64,000 nt of DNA from Chryseobacterium sp. R2A-55 (GCF_021401085.1 NZ_JACBFP010000003.1:1-64000), one strand, 5' to 3'. Positions 34,451 to 44,428 are shown, numbered from the stretch's first letter. Translations and numbers: made by a program. The notes: a model not told the origin generated them from the letters alone.

Positions 34451-36616
34451 CTAAAAACGATATTTCAAATTCAGTCCGCCAAAGAAATAGGCTTTTGACG
34501 GTCCCGGATTGACATCGGTAGTCGCAACTCCATAATATTGCGAACCGGGATCACTGTCTTTCACATTATTTCCCAGGAAAAGAAAAGTGTAATTGATTTG
34601 GTTGGTCAAATTATTTCCCGCGACGTACGCATCCAGATCAAACTTCCCGAAACTGTGTTTGTAACCCAATTTCGCATTATACTGGGTGAAACCGTCCACA
34701 TACGGATTTGGGTTTTGGGAATTAAAATTATTGAAATCCGTGTACACTTTATCCATATAGCTGAAGGTATTCATCAGGTATATTCCAAATTGAGTATCAA
34801 AGTCCATGGACACCGTCAATTTGGTGCGGGGAACGCCCACCACTGACATGTGCGAATAATCCTGCAGAACGCCACCGGTCATGGTCTTGAAATCTTTGTA
34901 CTTAAAATCGTAATAAGACAGATCTACCACAGGACGGATGCTGCTTAAGAAACTATTCTTGGGATGGTAAAGATAACCCACACTCAGTTCCAGTCCCTGA
35001 TTTTTTTGACTTCCGGTATTTGCCCAGTAGTTGTAATTCCCACCAGAAAGCTGAGTAAGTTTATCATTGACATCAATCCTGAAAACCGAGATTTGGTAAT
35101 CCAGATGCGTATGGTTCAGTAATCCGTGGATGCTAAAATCCCACATTTTAGCCCGTTCCGGTTTCAGGTCGTCATTGGCTTTCCCGGTTCCAGTGATAAA
35201 TGCGGTTCCAGCACTTGGCGCATTATACCCTTCGCTGTAGCTGAGGTTGAAAATCTGGTTGTGCCATGTTTTCTGCAATGCGAAATGTGGCGTGAAAACC
35301 GTGGAAAAACTCTTCTGGAAAGACAAATCCTTGTTGTAATTGGGAACTAATCCCGGCAAAGCCAACAGATCAAGTCTTTCGTAATTAAGCGAATTCCCAC
35401 TTACTCCGGTCAACAAGGTCAAATCATATGGAATATAGGTGATCCTGTCAATTGCAAAGATCGTGTGGGAATGGTTGTAATTTCTAAAATAACTGCCGCC
35501 TTTTCCTAAATCCTGAACCTGATTCGGTATCGCATCGTTGGTTCCGGTAAACCGGTAATTGGTCACCAACGAGCGCGAATCGGTATATTCCACGCCGGCT
35601 TCTACCGAATTATGGAAATTTTCATTGAGTTTGTTTTTAAGGCTAAAAGTGGAACGGAATCCATAATTCGGGTTCATGCTCTGTTCATAAGCTCCTGCCG
35701 CGATTCGGGTAGCATCCAGATGGGAATAATACACTGAAGTCATATTGCTGAAATTCGGCAAAATATTCCAGTGATGGGAAACCGTGACCCTATCGGAAAT
35801 AAACTTATTTCCCGCATTTTTCTTGGCATAGGCATCATTCCCGTTGTCGATTCCGGCGTAATAATCCGCATACGAAATCTGTCCGGAAACGCCTTCATTA
35901 GAGAAATTATGACTTGCATAAACCGTCAAAGACTGTTTCGGATTCAGCTTGAAGTTGCCCATGAAAGCGTAATTGTTCTTCAGGCTGCTTCCTCTCGGAC
36001 GATATCCGTCACTTTCCAAGTGACCATAGTTCAGCATCATGGAATAGTGATCACCCACCGCATCAACACGGGTATTGGATTGCAGCAGTCCGAATGAGCC
36101 GGCCGCCATTTTTTGTGATAAAGACACGCCTTTCCGGGTTTCGGGACGCATATAAAATCTCACTGCACCGCCAACTCCGCCTCCGTACATTGTGGCAGCA
36201 GGACCTTTGATGACTTCGATATTATTGATGAGCGAAAAATCGATATCTTCCAAAAGCGTCACACCGTCCGCATTGGTCAGCGGAACTGAATTCAGGTAAA
36301 ACTTTGTTCCCCAGTTGTTGAATTTCTGGTCATTTCCATAACCGCGCACCACCACTCTTTGCCCGCCCAGATTGGTTCGTTTATCGACCTGGACTCCTGC
36401 CATGGTATTCAAGGACTGTTCTACAAATGCGGAATTGTTCCTGCTCAGTTCGTATTCGCTGAGGGTTTCGGTACTTTGTGCGTGTCTCTGGAACTCTGCA
36501 CGCTCTTTTTTCACTTTGGTTCTGCCGCTGATCTGCACGGTATCGATTATTTGTTCCTGCTGCGCACAGAGGAATGTTGCTGCAAAAACTGCAACAATTG
36601 ATAATGTTTTATTCAT
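34451..36616 (-). CDS. TonB-dependent outer-membrane receptor
   Basis: This 721-residue protein has a signal peptide (IVAVFAATFLCAQ) and a TonB-box-like start (IDTVQISGR). The plug domain (about 45-150) has LNTMAGVQVDKRTNLGGQRV, VRGYGNDQKF and IEVIKGPAATMYGGGVGGAV. A 22-strand barrel ends with ...GGLNLKYRF. It imports a ligand, probably an iron chelate judging from its FecA-like plug, using TonB energy. No adjacent regulator, hemophore or SusD partner reveals the ligand. The N-terminal carboxypeptidase-like extension common in Bacteroidetes receptors is absent. Confidence 0.92.
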   Translation of the reverse strand: MNKTLSIVAVFAATFLCAQQEQIIDTVQISGRTKVKKERAEFQRHAQSTETLSEYELSRNNSAFVEQSLNTMAGVQVDKRTNLGGQRVVVRGYGNDQKFNNWGTKFYLNSVPLTNADGVTLLEDIDFSLINNIEVIKGPAATMYGGGVGGAVRFYMRPETRKGVSLSQKMAAGSFGLLQSNTRVDAVGDHYSMMLNYGHLESDGYRPRGSSLKNNYAFMGNFKLNPKQSLTVYASHNFSNEGVSGQISYADYYAGIDNGNDAYAKKNAGNKFISDRVTVSHHWNILPNFSNMTSVYYSHLDATRIAAGAYEQSMNPNYGFRSTFSLKNKLNENFHNSVEAGVEYTDSRSLVTNYRFTGTNDAIPNQVQDLGKGGSYFRNYNHSHTIFAIDRITYIPYDLTLLTGVSGNSLNYERLDLLALPGLVPNYNKDLSFQKSFSTVFTPHFALQKTWHNQIFNLSYSEGYNAPSAGTAFITGTGKANDDLKPERAKMWDFSIHGLLNHTHLDYQISVFRIDVNDKLTQLSGGNYNYWANTGSQKNQGLELSVGYLYHPKNSFLSSIRPVVDLSYYDFKYKDFKTMTGGVLQDYSHMSVVGVPRTKLTVSMDFDTQFGIYLMNTFSYMDKVYTDFNNFNSQNPNPYVDGFTQYNAKLGYKHSFGKFDLDAYVAGNNLTNQINYTFLFLGNNVKDSDPGSQYYGVATTDVNPGPSKAYFFGGLNLKYRF

Positions 36617-36626
36617 AAATGAAAAT

Positions 36627-36665
36627 ATTACTGTTAAAAAAAAATATTGAAAATCTAACAGTAAT
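36627..36665 (-). terminator. Inverted repeat before the receptor gene
   Basis: ATTACTGTTA (36627-36636) and TAACAGTAAT (36656-36665) are perfect 10-base arms. They include the stop codon of the upstream gene and end just before the TonB receptor start, suggesting termination or attenuation. Confidence 0.5.
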
Positions 36666-37197
36666 TTTCGGGAGGAATTTTTAGTTTGCAGAGATAGCTA
36701 TCCGTAAAACTGAAATTCAGCGAAGGAAATTCAGTGGAATAGAAAATTATTTTCAGAAATTCAATCCTTTCCGTTTGCACACCTTCACAGAAATGATTGG
36801 GTGGTTGATGAAAAACTAATTTGGGAACTCCGATTTCAGGAATCTGATGGTTTTTGAAACTCAGATGTTCGGCAATGAATTTTTGGATTTTCCGAATCTT
36901 ATTTTCTTTAGCATCCTTATAGCAGTGATAGATGGTTTTCCCATCGATCTCTTCCTTCATGATCACATCAAACATTTCATCATCCAAAACAAATTCGTGC
37001 TGATCGATCCACTGTGCGTTTTTCAGCTGATCATGCGCAAATGCTAAGACTGTCTTCCTCTTAAAATTTTTGTTGATCAAATCCACCTTGACCTTATATT
37101 TAACATGATTTCTAAAAGCGGTAAGAATCGGCAGATTAAATACAAAAACTGTAATTAATGCCGTAATCAAAAGAAGATAAAGCTTTTTAAATCTCAT
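36655..37197 (-). CDS. Hypothetical protein with N-terminal membrane anchor
   Basis: The 180 residues begin RFKKLYLLLITALITVFVFN, a membrane anchor or uncleaved signal, followed by a lysine-rich region and a compact domain (DQHEFVLDDEMFDVIMKEEI, GKTIYHCYKDAKENKIRK). I do not recognise the family. It lies between a T9SS/lipoprotein pair and the TonB receptor on the same strand, so it may be part of a surface-protein cluster. Confidence 0.65.
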   Translation of the reverse strand: MRFKKLYLLLITALITVFVFNLPILTAFRNHVKYKVKVDLINKNFKRKTVLAFAHDQLKNAQWIDQHEFVLDDEMFDVIMKEEIDGKTIYHCYKDAKENKIRKIQKFIAEHLSFKNHQIPEIGVPKLVFHQPPNHFCEGVQTERIEFLKIIFYSTEFPSLNFSFTDSYLCKLKIPPENYC

Positions 37198-37240
37198 TAA
37201 AATATAAAAAGTGGATAAAATCTACCCACTTTAGTCTAAA

Positions 37241-37714
37241 TTATTGAACCGGTTCCTCTGTATTTTTTATCACGTTTTCCACATGGATTAATTTCGGAAC
37301 AGGTAGTTTTCTCACTGTCTTGCTGCCGCTTAAATGATAATGCAAAATCCCGCATCTTAAATCTGAACTTCTTGTTTCTTCTGAAGTTCCAAAATCGACA
37401 AGGGGCTTTGAAACGCTGGTTCTTGCAATGACGGTGTAGATGTTATTTTTAACTGAAACGGAAACGGGTATCTTTTCGTCCCCAATTTCCAGATCAGAAA
37501 AAGTGGGTTTCTGCTTCAGCGTTGACTTTATTCTAATGGTGAAAATTTTCCCTCGAACCCCCCGAACTCCTCCCAACCAATCGGTTTCGGTTGCGCTCAG
37601 GATTTTCAATTGAGAAGCGGTGGCTATTTCAGTCCCGGCTGCGGATGATTCTTTCGCTGCAGGACTGCAGGAAAAAATCATCAACATCGGTACCATTAGA
37701 ATTTTTAAAAACAT
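37241..37714 (-). CDS. Hypothetical lipoprotein
   Basis: This 157-residue protein has the signal FLKILMVPMLMIFSCS with a lipobox Cys near residue 16, then a beta-rich domain (WLGGVRGVRGKIFTIRI, FSDLEIGDEKIPVSVSV, CGILHYHLSG). The family is not recognised. Its ATG overlaps the stop of the upstream T9SS protein (TAATG), so translation is probably coupled and the two products may work together at the outer membrane. Confidence 0.7.
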   Translation of the reverse strand: MFLKILMVPMLMIFSCSPAAKESSAAGTEIATASQLKILSATETDWLGGVRGVRGKIFTIRIKSTLKQKPTFSDLEIGDEKIPVSVSVKNNIYTVIARTSVSKPLVDFGTSEETRSSDLRCGILHYHLSGSKTVRKLPVPKLIHVENVIKNTEEPVQ

Positions 37715-40521
37715 TATCTGATAATTACTGGCGAAGTATATACGATTTCCGCACCATTATGAGCTTTCAGGATATAGAATCCTTTTGGCAGATTGGTGAT
37801 CATTTCCTCGTCTGATCCCACGTTTTTCTTGGTAAAAACTATTTTACCTGAAGCGTCGTACATGTTCACCTCCACTTTTTGGGTTTTTGCCGATTCAAAT
37901 TTCACAAAAACCGAACCTCTTGACGGATTTGGGTACACCTTGAAATCCCTTTTTGAATCTGATTGATCGTTGGTTGCCATGGTTGACTGGGTGTTGGTTG
38001 AGGTCCAAGCTCCTCTTCCGTAGGTTGCTGCCAAAACAGTTCTGGTAGATGGTCTGTAATCCAGTTGGGTAATTCGGGTATTTCCAATAGCTCCGGAGAA
38101 TTGTGCCCAAGTTGGAGTTGCCGCATCAAAATCAGCAGTTCCCCAGATTCCCAGTTCTGTCCCGATAATCACTTCTTTCGGTTGATCCGGATTCATAAAA
38201 ATAGCTCTGACCGGCATATCCGGTAGATTTCCTTCTTTATTTTTCCAGCTCGCACCTCCGTCATTGGTGTACCACACATTGACCATGGTGGCTCCATAGT
38301 TGGAGACGGTTACCAATATTTCATTTTCATTCGCCCCAAACTTAATATCGGAAACGGTTCCGGTGAAAGGTGTGGTAATACTGTTGTTAACCGGTGTAGT
38401 GTCTGCGTTGGTAATTTTAATCAATTTTCCAAGATTGGTTCCGGCAAAAAGTGTGGTTGAAGCCGTGGTAAAAGGCGAAACTGTAAGTTTGGAAATCGCA
38501 TCTGATCCGGCGGTCCCGGCACTGATTGTTGAACGGGTATAAACGCCGTTACTGTTCAATCCCAAAACACGGTTTAGCAAGTAGCCTCCTCTTGTGGAGA
38601 AGAAGACATTCCTGTTTCTGTCTACTGCCAAAACATTGATGAACAATCCTGTTGTCCCTTGACCAGAGTTGATCAGCGCATAATCTGCTCCGTTTGGTGC
38701 AGTGATGTAATGGTAATTGTACACATAACTGTAAATTTTGTAGTTTCCGGTTGGTCCATATTCGGTATTACAACCGTCGCCGCCATAATAAGATGAAACA
38801 TCGTAGAAATCATTGGCCAATGGTGAACCGGCAAAAAGTGAGGTTCCATTATCTTGAGCACCCGCTAAGAATTCTTCGTTTGATGGAGTTTTAACAGGGT
38901 TCAAGGTAGCCCCGTAGAACTGGGTGACATTGTATCTGTTATTTCTCATCGGAATTGATGTGGAGGAATTGAGGCTGTTTTTATTGGCAGCGAAGAAAAT
39001 CCCGCCATCATTTCCAAAAAGGATTTGATTGGCATTTTTCGGGTTGAAAACAATGGCATGCTGATCTGCATGAACCATTGAAACAGAAAGTCCGCCGAGG
39101 TTATTGTTATTGGACCATTTGCTGATTTGGATCCAACTTCCTGCACCATTTGTAGATTTAAAAAGGTCTATTCCACCTGAATAGACGATTTCATCATTTT
39201 CCGGATCCGGCACGATCACCAGATCATAAAAAGCCTGCCCTCTGGTAAAATCGTTATTGGGAATGCCAGTGTCTGCGTCTTTTGGTAAACTGATTACCGG
39301 CGTGGCATCATTGGATGCAGACCACGAAGTGCCGCCATCAGTGGTTTTAATAATTCTCACTGGTTCAGAACCGGCAGATGTGCTTAATAAAGCATAGGCT
39401 TTTAGCGGATTGGTCTTCGATAGTCCAAATTTTACTCTGGAATTGGCATCGTTAACGTCATAAATTTTGGTGAAATTCACTCCATCTGCAGCACGGTAGA
39501 TTTTCCCTCCCGAACTTGCTGAAGATCCGAAACGTGAACTTCTGGTAGAAACCCAAACCGCATTATCCGCCGCAATTTCAATTTGCTGCACAGACAAGCC
39601 GATACTGGCATTCTCTGGAACCACCATGGAAGTTGATTTGGTAAAAGTGGTTCCCCCATCGGTAGATTTATAGAGACCGGCTTGGTAAAGACCCAACCAT
39701 CCATCATTAAAATAAATACGGTTATTGGCTCCACTTACTCCCGCATATATTTCGGAAACACCATTGTTGTTCCTCACCTTGATATCGTTTACATAGTAAT
39801 TCCCATTCTTGATGGTCGAGGTATAAGGCGATCCTGAGAAGACAAAAATATTCGTCCAGGTGACTCCACCATCAGTGGACTTCCATATTCCGGAACCTAC
39901 TGCATCACCGGTTTCCGCCTCGCCGGTTCCTACATAGAAAGTATTGGTATCATTCGGATCATAAGCCATGCAGGTCACAGAGGTGTTTGACCACATTCCG
40001 CTTAGCGGTGTCCACTCCGAGGAATTATTGGCAACATCATTGTTGACCCACAAACCCCCTGAAACTCCTCCGGCAAAAACTCTTTTTCCGGTAGGGTCAT
40101 TCGGATCAAACATGATGGCGCGGGTTCTTCCTCCAACATTGTAGGGACCTCTTTCTGTCCATGGTTCGCCAATCACTCCCTTTTGGTTTCCACCAAGGTT
40201 TGCAAGAAGAGAAAGCGATTGAGTCGGTTGGTATTTTCCAGCATCCAAATCGCCTTTGATGGCCGTCAGTTTGTAAAATTCCGGTTCGCCGGTAACTGGG
40301 TTCATCGTGTTTTTATAATCCTGCTCGTTGTAAGCATTTGGCGGGATTCCGTCTTTTTGAGCATGAATTTTTCTTAAACTTTTTTCATACTTTGCAAACT
40401 GCTTCTGCAATTGCTTTCGCTGCTGTTTTACTGTAGCTTGTTTCTGTGCTGTCTGCGGGGTCTGAGAAAATCCCAGCAGGGAAAAACAAACAACGGCCGA
40501 TAATAGAATTTGACTTTTCAC
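37714..40521 (-). CDS. T9SS type A-sorted beta-propeller (sialidase/VPS10-like) exoprotein
   Basis: This 935-residue protein has a signal peptide (SQILLSAVVCFSLLGFSQ) and a charged coiled region (KQATVKQQRKQLQKQFAKYE). Repeated BNR/VPS10-like blades follow (WKSTDGGVTWTNIF, LYKSTDGGTTFTKS, IIKTTDGGTSWSAS, WYTNDGGASWKNK), as in sialidase-fold and YCF48-like propellers. The C-terminus KVYPNPSRGSVFVKFE to KGFYILKAHNG is a type A sorting domain for the type IX secretion system. It is exported to the cell surface or medium; whether it is an enzyme or a binding propeller cannot be said. A coupled lipoprotein gene follows. Confidence 0.9.
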   Translation of the reverse strand: MKSQILLSAVVCFSLLGFSQTPQTAQKQATVKQQRKQLQKQFAKYEKSLRKIHAQKDGIPPNAYNEQDYKNTMNPVTGEPEFYKLTAIKGDLDAGKYQPTQSLSLLANLGGNQKGVIGEPWTERGPYNVGGRTRAIMFDPNDPTGKRVFAGGVSGGLWVNNDVANNSSEWTPLSGMWSNTSVTCMAYDPNDTNTFYVGTGEAETGDAVGSGIWKSTDGGVTWTNIFVFSGSPYTSTIKNGNYYVNDIKVRNNNGVSEIYAGVSGANNRIYFNDGWLGLYQAGLYKSTDGGTTFTKSTSMVVPENASIGLSVQQIEIAADNAVWVSTRSSRFGSSASSGGKIYRAADGVNFTKIYDVNDANSRVKFGLSKTNPLKAYALLSTSAGSEPVRIIKTTDGGTSWSASNDATPVISLPKDADTGIPNNDFTRGQAFYDLVIVPDPENDEIVYSGGIDLFKSTNGAGSWIQISKWSNNNNLGGLSVSMVHADQHAIVFNPKNANQILFGNDGGIFFAANKNSLNSSTSIPMRNNRYNVTQFYGATLNPVKTPSNEEFLAGAQDNGTSLFAGSPLANDFYDVSSYYGGDGCNTEYGPTGNYKIYSYVYNYHYITAPNGADYALINSGQGTTGLFINVLAVDRNRNVFFSTRGGYLLNRVLGLNSNGVYTRSTISAGTAGSDAISKLTVSPFTTASTTLFAGTNLGKLIKITNADTTPVNNSITTPFTGTVSDIKFGANENEILVTVSNYGATMVNVWYTNDGGASWKNKEGNLPDMPVRAIFMNPDQPKEVIIGTELGIWGTADFDAATPTWAQFSGAIGNTRITQLDYRPSTRTVLAATYGRGAWTSTNTQSTMATNDQSDSKRDFKVYPNPSRGSVFVKFESAKTQKVEVNMYDASGKIVFTKKNVGSDEEMITNLPKGFYILKAHNGAEIVYTSPVIIR

Positions 40522-40624
40522 TATAAAATTTGATTTTGTTTAATTTTTTAAGGACTCAAATATAAAGATATTCTACCGATCTATTTTTAGAAAAACGGAG
40601 ATCACTCTTAAAAATTCTGAACGC

Positions 40625-41893
40625 TTATTTTTTCAAAATACGCTTTGCTGTAAAGGGTTTTCCATCAATTGGCTGTTGAATTTCTAAGTCCAGAAGCCGG
40701 GTCACCACCGGATAAATATTCACATTCCTGAATTCACCTATTTTCTTGCCCTGTTTAAATCCATCACCAAACGCGATGAAGGTTGCTTTCATTTCAGGGG
40801 TTATAAATGGATTGTACCCATGTTTTCCTTCCGAAGTTTTTTTTCCTTTTTCTAAAAATATCTTTGGGGCATGCGGAACCAGCAGTATTTGTCCGATCCG
40901 TTTGTAGCGGTCGTCTCTTTGGGCATATTTCAGTTTCCGCGGAAATTTTTCAGCCAGAAAAACATCGTATTCGGAAGTTTTATTTTTCTTCAAATCTTGA
41001 AAAATCCGCTTTACTTCGGAAGGATTTTTAACCACCACTCTTAGTAAAGTCTGAGCGTTGTATATGTCAAATCTGCTTTTATCTAAAAGCACCTCCGGAA
41101 TATCTAATGGTTTTTTCCGGTCTACATTCAACATTCCGTGATCCGAAACAAAGATGAAATTGACATTTTTTAGACCTAAAGATTTCACTTGCTCCACTAA
41201 AGTTCCTACCGCTTCATCTACCAACTGAACCGCTTTTTCCGTAGGATCACTTTCGGTTCCATACTGGTGACCGCTCGCATCAACCTCCGGAAAATAGAGG
41301 GTGATCAGGTGCGGACGAACATTCTCCGGCAATTTCAGCCAGTTCATCACCTTACCTACTTTTTCAAGTGGAGAGAATTTTTCGTGATAATGATAATAAT
41401 AGCTTGGACGAATTCCTCCCGCATCACTTGCGGAACCCACCCACATCATAGATGCAGAAAGGATTCCCTGGTTTTCGGCCAAGCTCCATAGCGGAATTCC
41501 ACCATACCAACTGCCATCTTCCGCATTTTCCACGTTGCTCATGGCATAGCGTTTCCCACGTTGGTAATCATAGAAGTTATTATCTATCAAACCATGATGG
41601 GAAGGATAAAGCCCGGTAATCAAAGTCCAGTGATTTGGAAAAGTAAGCGTCGGAAAACTTGGAATCAGTGCTTTTGCGGAAGCTCCATTTTCTGCAAGTT
41701 TTAAAAGGTTTTTTGCATTATATTTTTTAGCGTAATCATACCGAAAACCGTCGGCAGAAATCAGGATGACATATGGTTTCGAAAGTGCGTCCGCCGAATT
41801 GAACCGGTTTGGAATGGTCACTTGAGCGGTGTCAACTTGTGAAAATACCTGTACTGACAAGAAAATCAGTAAAAGTTTGAATATGTTTTTCAT
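40625..41893 (-). CDS. Ectonucleotide pyrophosphatase/phosphodiesterase-like alkaline phosphatase superfamily protein
   Basis: This 422-residue protein has a signal peptide (LLLIFLSVQVFSQ). Nucleotide pyrophosphatase motifs are ISADGFRYDY (metal Asp), PSFPTLTFPNHWTLITGLYP (nucleophile Thr), YFPEVDASGHQYG and FVSDHGML, with a late GKHGYNP (third metal His). It hydrolyses phosphodiester or pyrophosphate bonds of nucleotides or similar compounds in the periplasm. All metal ligands appear present and the length is normal. Confidence 0.92.
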   Translation of the reverse strand: MKNIFKLLLIFLSVQVFSQVDTAQVTIPNRFNSADALSKPYVILISADGFRYDYAKKYNAKNLLKLAENGASAKALIPSFPTLTFPNHWTLITGLYPSHHGLIDNNFYDYQRGKRYAMSNVENAEDGSWYGGIPLWSLAENQGILSASMMWVGSASDAGGIRPSYYYHYHEKFSPLEKVGKVMNWLKLPENVRPHLITLYFPEVDASGHQYGTESDPTEKAVQLVDEAVGTLVEQVKSLGLKNVNFIFVSDHGMLNVDRKKPLDIPEVLLDKSRFDIYNAQTLLRVVVKNPSEVKRIFQDLKKNKTSEYDVFLAEKFPRKLKYAQRDDRYKRIGQILLVPHAPKIFLEKGKKTSEGKHGYNPFITPEMKATFIAFGDGFKQGKKIGEFRNVNIYPVVTRLLDLEIQQPIDGKPFTAKRILKK

Positions 41894-41961
41894 TCCGATG
41901 ATTTAGTCGCCAAATGTAGAAATAGTTTGAGAAACTACCGTGTTAACTTTTCTTATCATTC

Positions 41962-42681
41962 CTATTCCACGGTCTTTTCAGAATCTTCCAAAAGTAATTG
42001 GAGCTCCTGCATTTCTGCAGCCGTCAAATCGCGCCATTTCCCAGTCGGCAAATCAAGTTTGATGTTCATGATCCGGATGCGTTTCAGTTTCTTTACTTCG
42101 TAACCGAGGAATTCGCACATTCTGCGGATTTGACGGTTCAAACCTTGCGTTAAAATAATCCGGAAAGACAAGGTATCGATTTGCTCTACCTCGCATTTTT
42201 TGGTAACAATTCCCAAAATCGGGACGCCATTCCTCATTTTGTCTAAAAATTTCTGGGTAATTGGCTTATCGACCCGAACGATGTATTCCTTCTCGTGATT
42301 GTTTCTGGCACGAAGAATTTTGTTGACGATGTCGCCATCAGAAGTCAGCAGAATTAATCCTTCGCTGGGTTTATCCAATCGCCCAATGGGAAAAATCCTT
42401 TTGGGATGATTGATGAAATCGACAATATTGTTTTTTTCACGTTTCGTGTCTGTGGTGCAAACAATTCCCACAGGTTTGTTCAGCACGATGTAAACATGCT
42501 CCTCCTGCGGTTTTCTGATCGAAACGCCATCCACCAAAATTTCATCTTCATCCGAAACTTTGGTTCCCAGTTCGGGAATTTTTCCGTTGATCGTAATTCT
42601 TCCCTGCTCCAGGAGTTTATCGGCTTCTCTGCGCGAACAGAAACCGACTTCGGAAAGATATTTGTTAATACGGACATTCAT
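41962..42681 (-). CDS. 23S rRNA pseudouridine synthase (RluB/E/F family)
   Basis: This 239-residue protein has an N-terminal S4 RNA-binding domain ([20 protein letters not shown]) and an RsuA/RluB-type catalytic domain with [18 protein letters not shown] (catalytic Asp), [15 protein letters not shown] and [37 protein letters not shown] resembles RluF, so RluF-like is my best subgroup guess. It isomerises uridine in 23S rRNA. Second pseudouridine synthase next to truB on the same strand. Confidence 0.9.
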   Translation of the reverse strand: MNVRINKYLSEVGFCSRREADKLLEQGRITINGKIPELGTKVSDEDEILVDGVSIRKPQEEHVYIVLNKPVGIVCTTDTKREKNNIVDFINHPKRIFPIGRLDKPSEGLILLTSDGDIVNKILRARNNHEKEYIVRVDKPITQKFLDKMRNGVPILGIVTKKCEVEQIDTLSFRIILTQGLNRQIRRMCEFLGYEVKKLKRIRIMNIKLDLPTGKWRDLTAAEMQELQLLLEDSEKTVE

Positions 42682-42743
42682 AAGTAATGAGCAATGAGTA
42701 ATGATTAATAGTGTTCCTTAGCGAAGTCTAAGGAGGAGTAATT

Positions 42744-43445
42744 TTATGGTTCAGAAGAAAATCTAAAATCATTTTCCAGAAATTCCGAGGAGGCATCTTC
42801 AACCGAATATTCCCCGATTTTTGTGCGGCGCAAATTCGTGAGATACGCTCCGACTCCCAATTCCTGACCGATGTCGTGTGCCAAACTTCGGATGTAGGTT
42901 CCTTTAGAGCAACCCACAACAAAACGGACAAATGGAAGTTCAATTTCAATATCTTTAATATAGTGAATCGTTGTTTTTCTGGATTTCATTTCCACTTCCT
43001 CGCCTTTTCTCGCCAAGTCGTATGCTCGTTTTCCATCAATTTTAATGGCGGAAAAAACCGGCGGTTTCTGATCAATTTCTCCAACGAATTTCTTTAAAGT
43101 TTCATGAATGAAACTTTCGGAAATATGCGAAAAGTCCTGGTGAAGGATTTCCGGTTTTTCGGTATCGTAAGATTCGGTTTGAACCCCGATTTTGATTTCG
43201 GTGAAATATTCTTTCGGCGCGTCCTGGATTTCCGGGATTTTTTTGGTGAATTTCCCGGTGCAGACGATGAGCAAACCAGTCGCTTTCGGATCTAAAGTTC
43301 CGGCGTGTCCGATTTTGAATTTCTTGGGAAGGTGGAATTCTCGTTTCAGTTTGTACTTCAACTTGTTCACCGCCTGAAAACTGGTCCAATCCAAAGGTTT
43401 GTCCAGGAGGATGATTTGGCCTTCTAAGAAATCTTTATCAGTCAT
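42744..43445 (-). CDS. truB: tRNA pseudouridine(55) synthase TruB
   Basis: I prefer the ATG at 43445 (MTDKDFLEGQIILLDKPLDW), since residues before it in the longer frame are not family-like. The 233-residue enzyme has GHAGTLDPKATGLL with the catalytic Asp, KYKLKREFHLPKKFKIGH, PPVFSAIKIDGKRAYDLAR and VGCSKGTYIRSLAHDIG. It makes pseudouridine 55 in the T loop of tRNAs. It lies downstream of uppP in the conserved flavobacterial ftsX-DUF3098-uppP-truB arrangement, though here a hairpin repeat separates it from uppP. Confidence 0.95.
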   Translation of the reverse strand: MTDKDFLEGQIILLDKPLDWTSFQAVNKLKYKLKREFHLPKKFKIGHAGTLDPKATGLLIVCTGKFTKKIPEIQDAPKEYFTEIKIGVQTESYDTEKPEILHQDFSHISESFIHETLKKFVGEIDQKPPVFSAIKIDGKRAYDLARKGEEVEMKSRKTTIHYIKDIEIELPFVRFVVGCSKGTYIRSLAHDIGQELGVGAYLTNLRRTKIGEYSVEDASSEFLENDFRFSSEP

Positions 43446-43478
43446 TTGATTCCCAATTTTATTAGGGATTCCCAATTT

Positions 43479-43558
43479 GCAGCCCGACCTGAGTGGAGCT
43501 CTTTTTTGTGGAGCTTGCGGAACAAAAAAAGCGGGAACGGAGGGCGGAAAAAGCTGCC
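43479..43558. repeat. Intergenic hairpin element between uppP and truB
   Basis: The outer arms GCAGC (43479-43483) and GCTGC (43553-43557) enclose GCTCTTTTTTGT / ACAAAAAAAGC and the G-rich AGCGGGAACGGAGGGCGG. It resembles, from memory, a dispersed intergenic repeat of Chryseobacterium-type genomes. It may act as a bidirectional terminator. Confidence 0.5.
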
Positions 43559-43565
43559 CAAAAAA

Positions 43566-44381
43566 TTATTTGTTAAACATAGTAAAATAAACCAACAACG
43601 CAATTCCCACCACAATTCTGTACCATCCCCAAGGTTTGAATCCGTATTTCGTCAAAACCCCGATGAAGAATTTGATGGCAACCACCGCAACCACGAACGC
43701 GACCACGTTTCCGATGAGAAAAAGTTTCAGATGTTCTCCCTGTAAAAGCAGGTCGTAACCTTTCTGCATGGTTCCGTCATGGTTCCATTCTTTCAGGAAA
43801 ATGGAATAAACGGTGACCGCCAACATCGTGGGAACCGCCAAAAAGAAGGAAAATTCTGCCGCGGCTTTTCTGGTCAGTTTCTGCTGCATTCCACCGATGA
43901 TGGAAGCGGCACTTCTGCTCGTTCCGGGCATCATCGCCAAACACTGCCAAAACCCGATGATGATGGCACTTTTGTATGAAACGTCTTTTTCGTCATCGAT
44001 GGTATGGACTTTAAATAACTTGTCGATAAAGAGTAAAACCACGCCGCCCAAAATCAGCACGATCGCAATGGGAATAGGATCTCCTAAAACGGCCTCGATC
44101 TTGTCGTCAAACAGTTTCCCTAAAACCAATGCCGGAATTACGGCAACTGCCAGTTTCAGATAAAAGCTAAGGTTTTTGAAATTGAAAAACTTTTTCCAAT
44201 ACAGATACACCACCGCCAAAATAGCCCCAAACTGTATTGAAACCTGGAACATCTTCACGAATTCATCTTCCTGAATTCCGAAAATGGAGCTCGTGAAGAT
44301 CATGTGTGCGGTGGAAGAAATCGGTAAAAATTCGGTTAAACCCTCGATAATTGCAATGATGATTGCTCTGATTAAATCCAT
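43566..44381 (-). CDS. uppP: Undecaprenyl-diphosphate phosphatase
   Basis: This 271-residue BacA/UppP-type membrane protein has the two family signatures, IEGLTEFLPISSTAHMI near the N-terminus and PGTSRSAASIIGGM (about 155), plus several membrane helices. It dephosphorylates undecaprenyl diphosphate to recycle the lipid carrier for peptidoglycan and O-antigen synthesis. It follows the DUF3098 gene in the same orientation. Confidence 0.96.
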   Translation of the reverse strand: MDLIRAIIIAIIEGLTEFLPISSTAHMIFTSSIFGIQEDEFVKMFQVSIQFGAILAVVYLYWKKFFNFKNLSFYLKLAVAVIPALVLGKLFDDKIEAVLGDPIPIAIVLILGGVVLLFIDKLFKVHTIDDEKDVSYKSAIIIGFWQCLAMMPGTSRSAASIIGGMQQKLTRKAAAEFSFFLAVPTMLAVTVYSIFLKEWNHDGTMQKGYDLLLQGEHLKLFLIGNVVAFVVAVVAIKFFIGVLTKYGFKPWGWYRIVVGIALLVYFTMFNK

Positions 44382-44428
44382 CGATTACTAATGAAAAATT
44401 ATAAATTAAGAATGAATCAAATGGGAAC

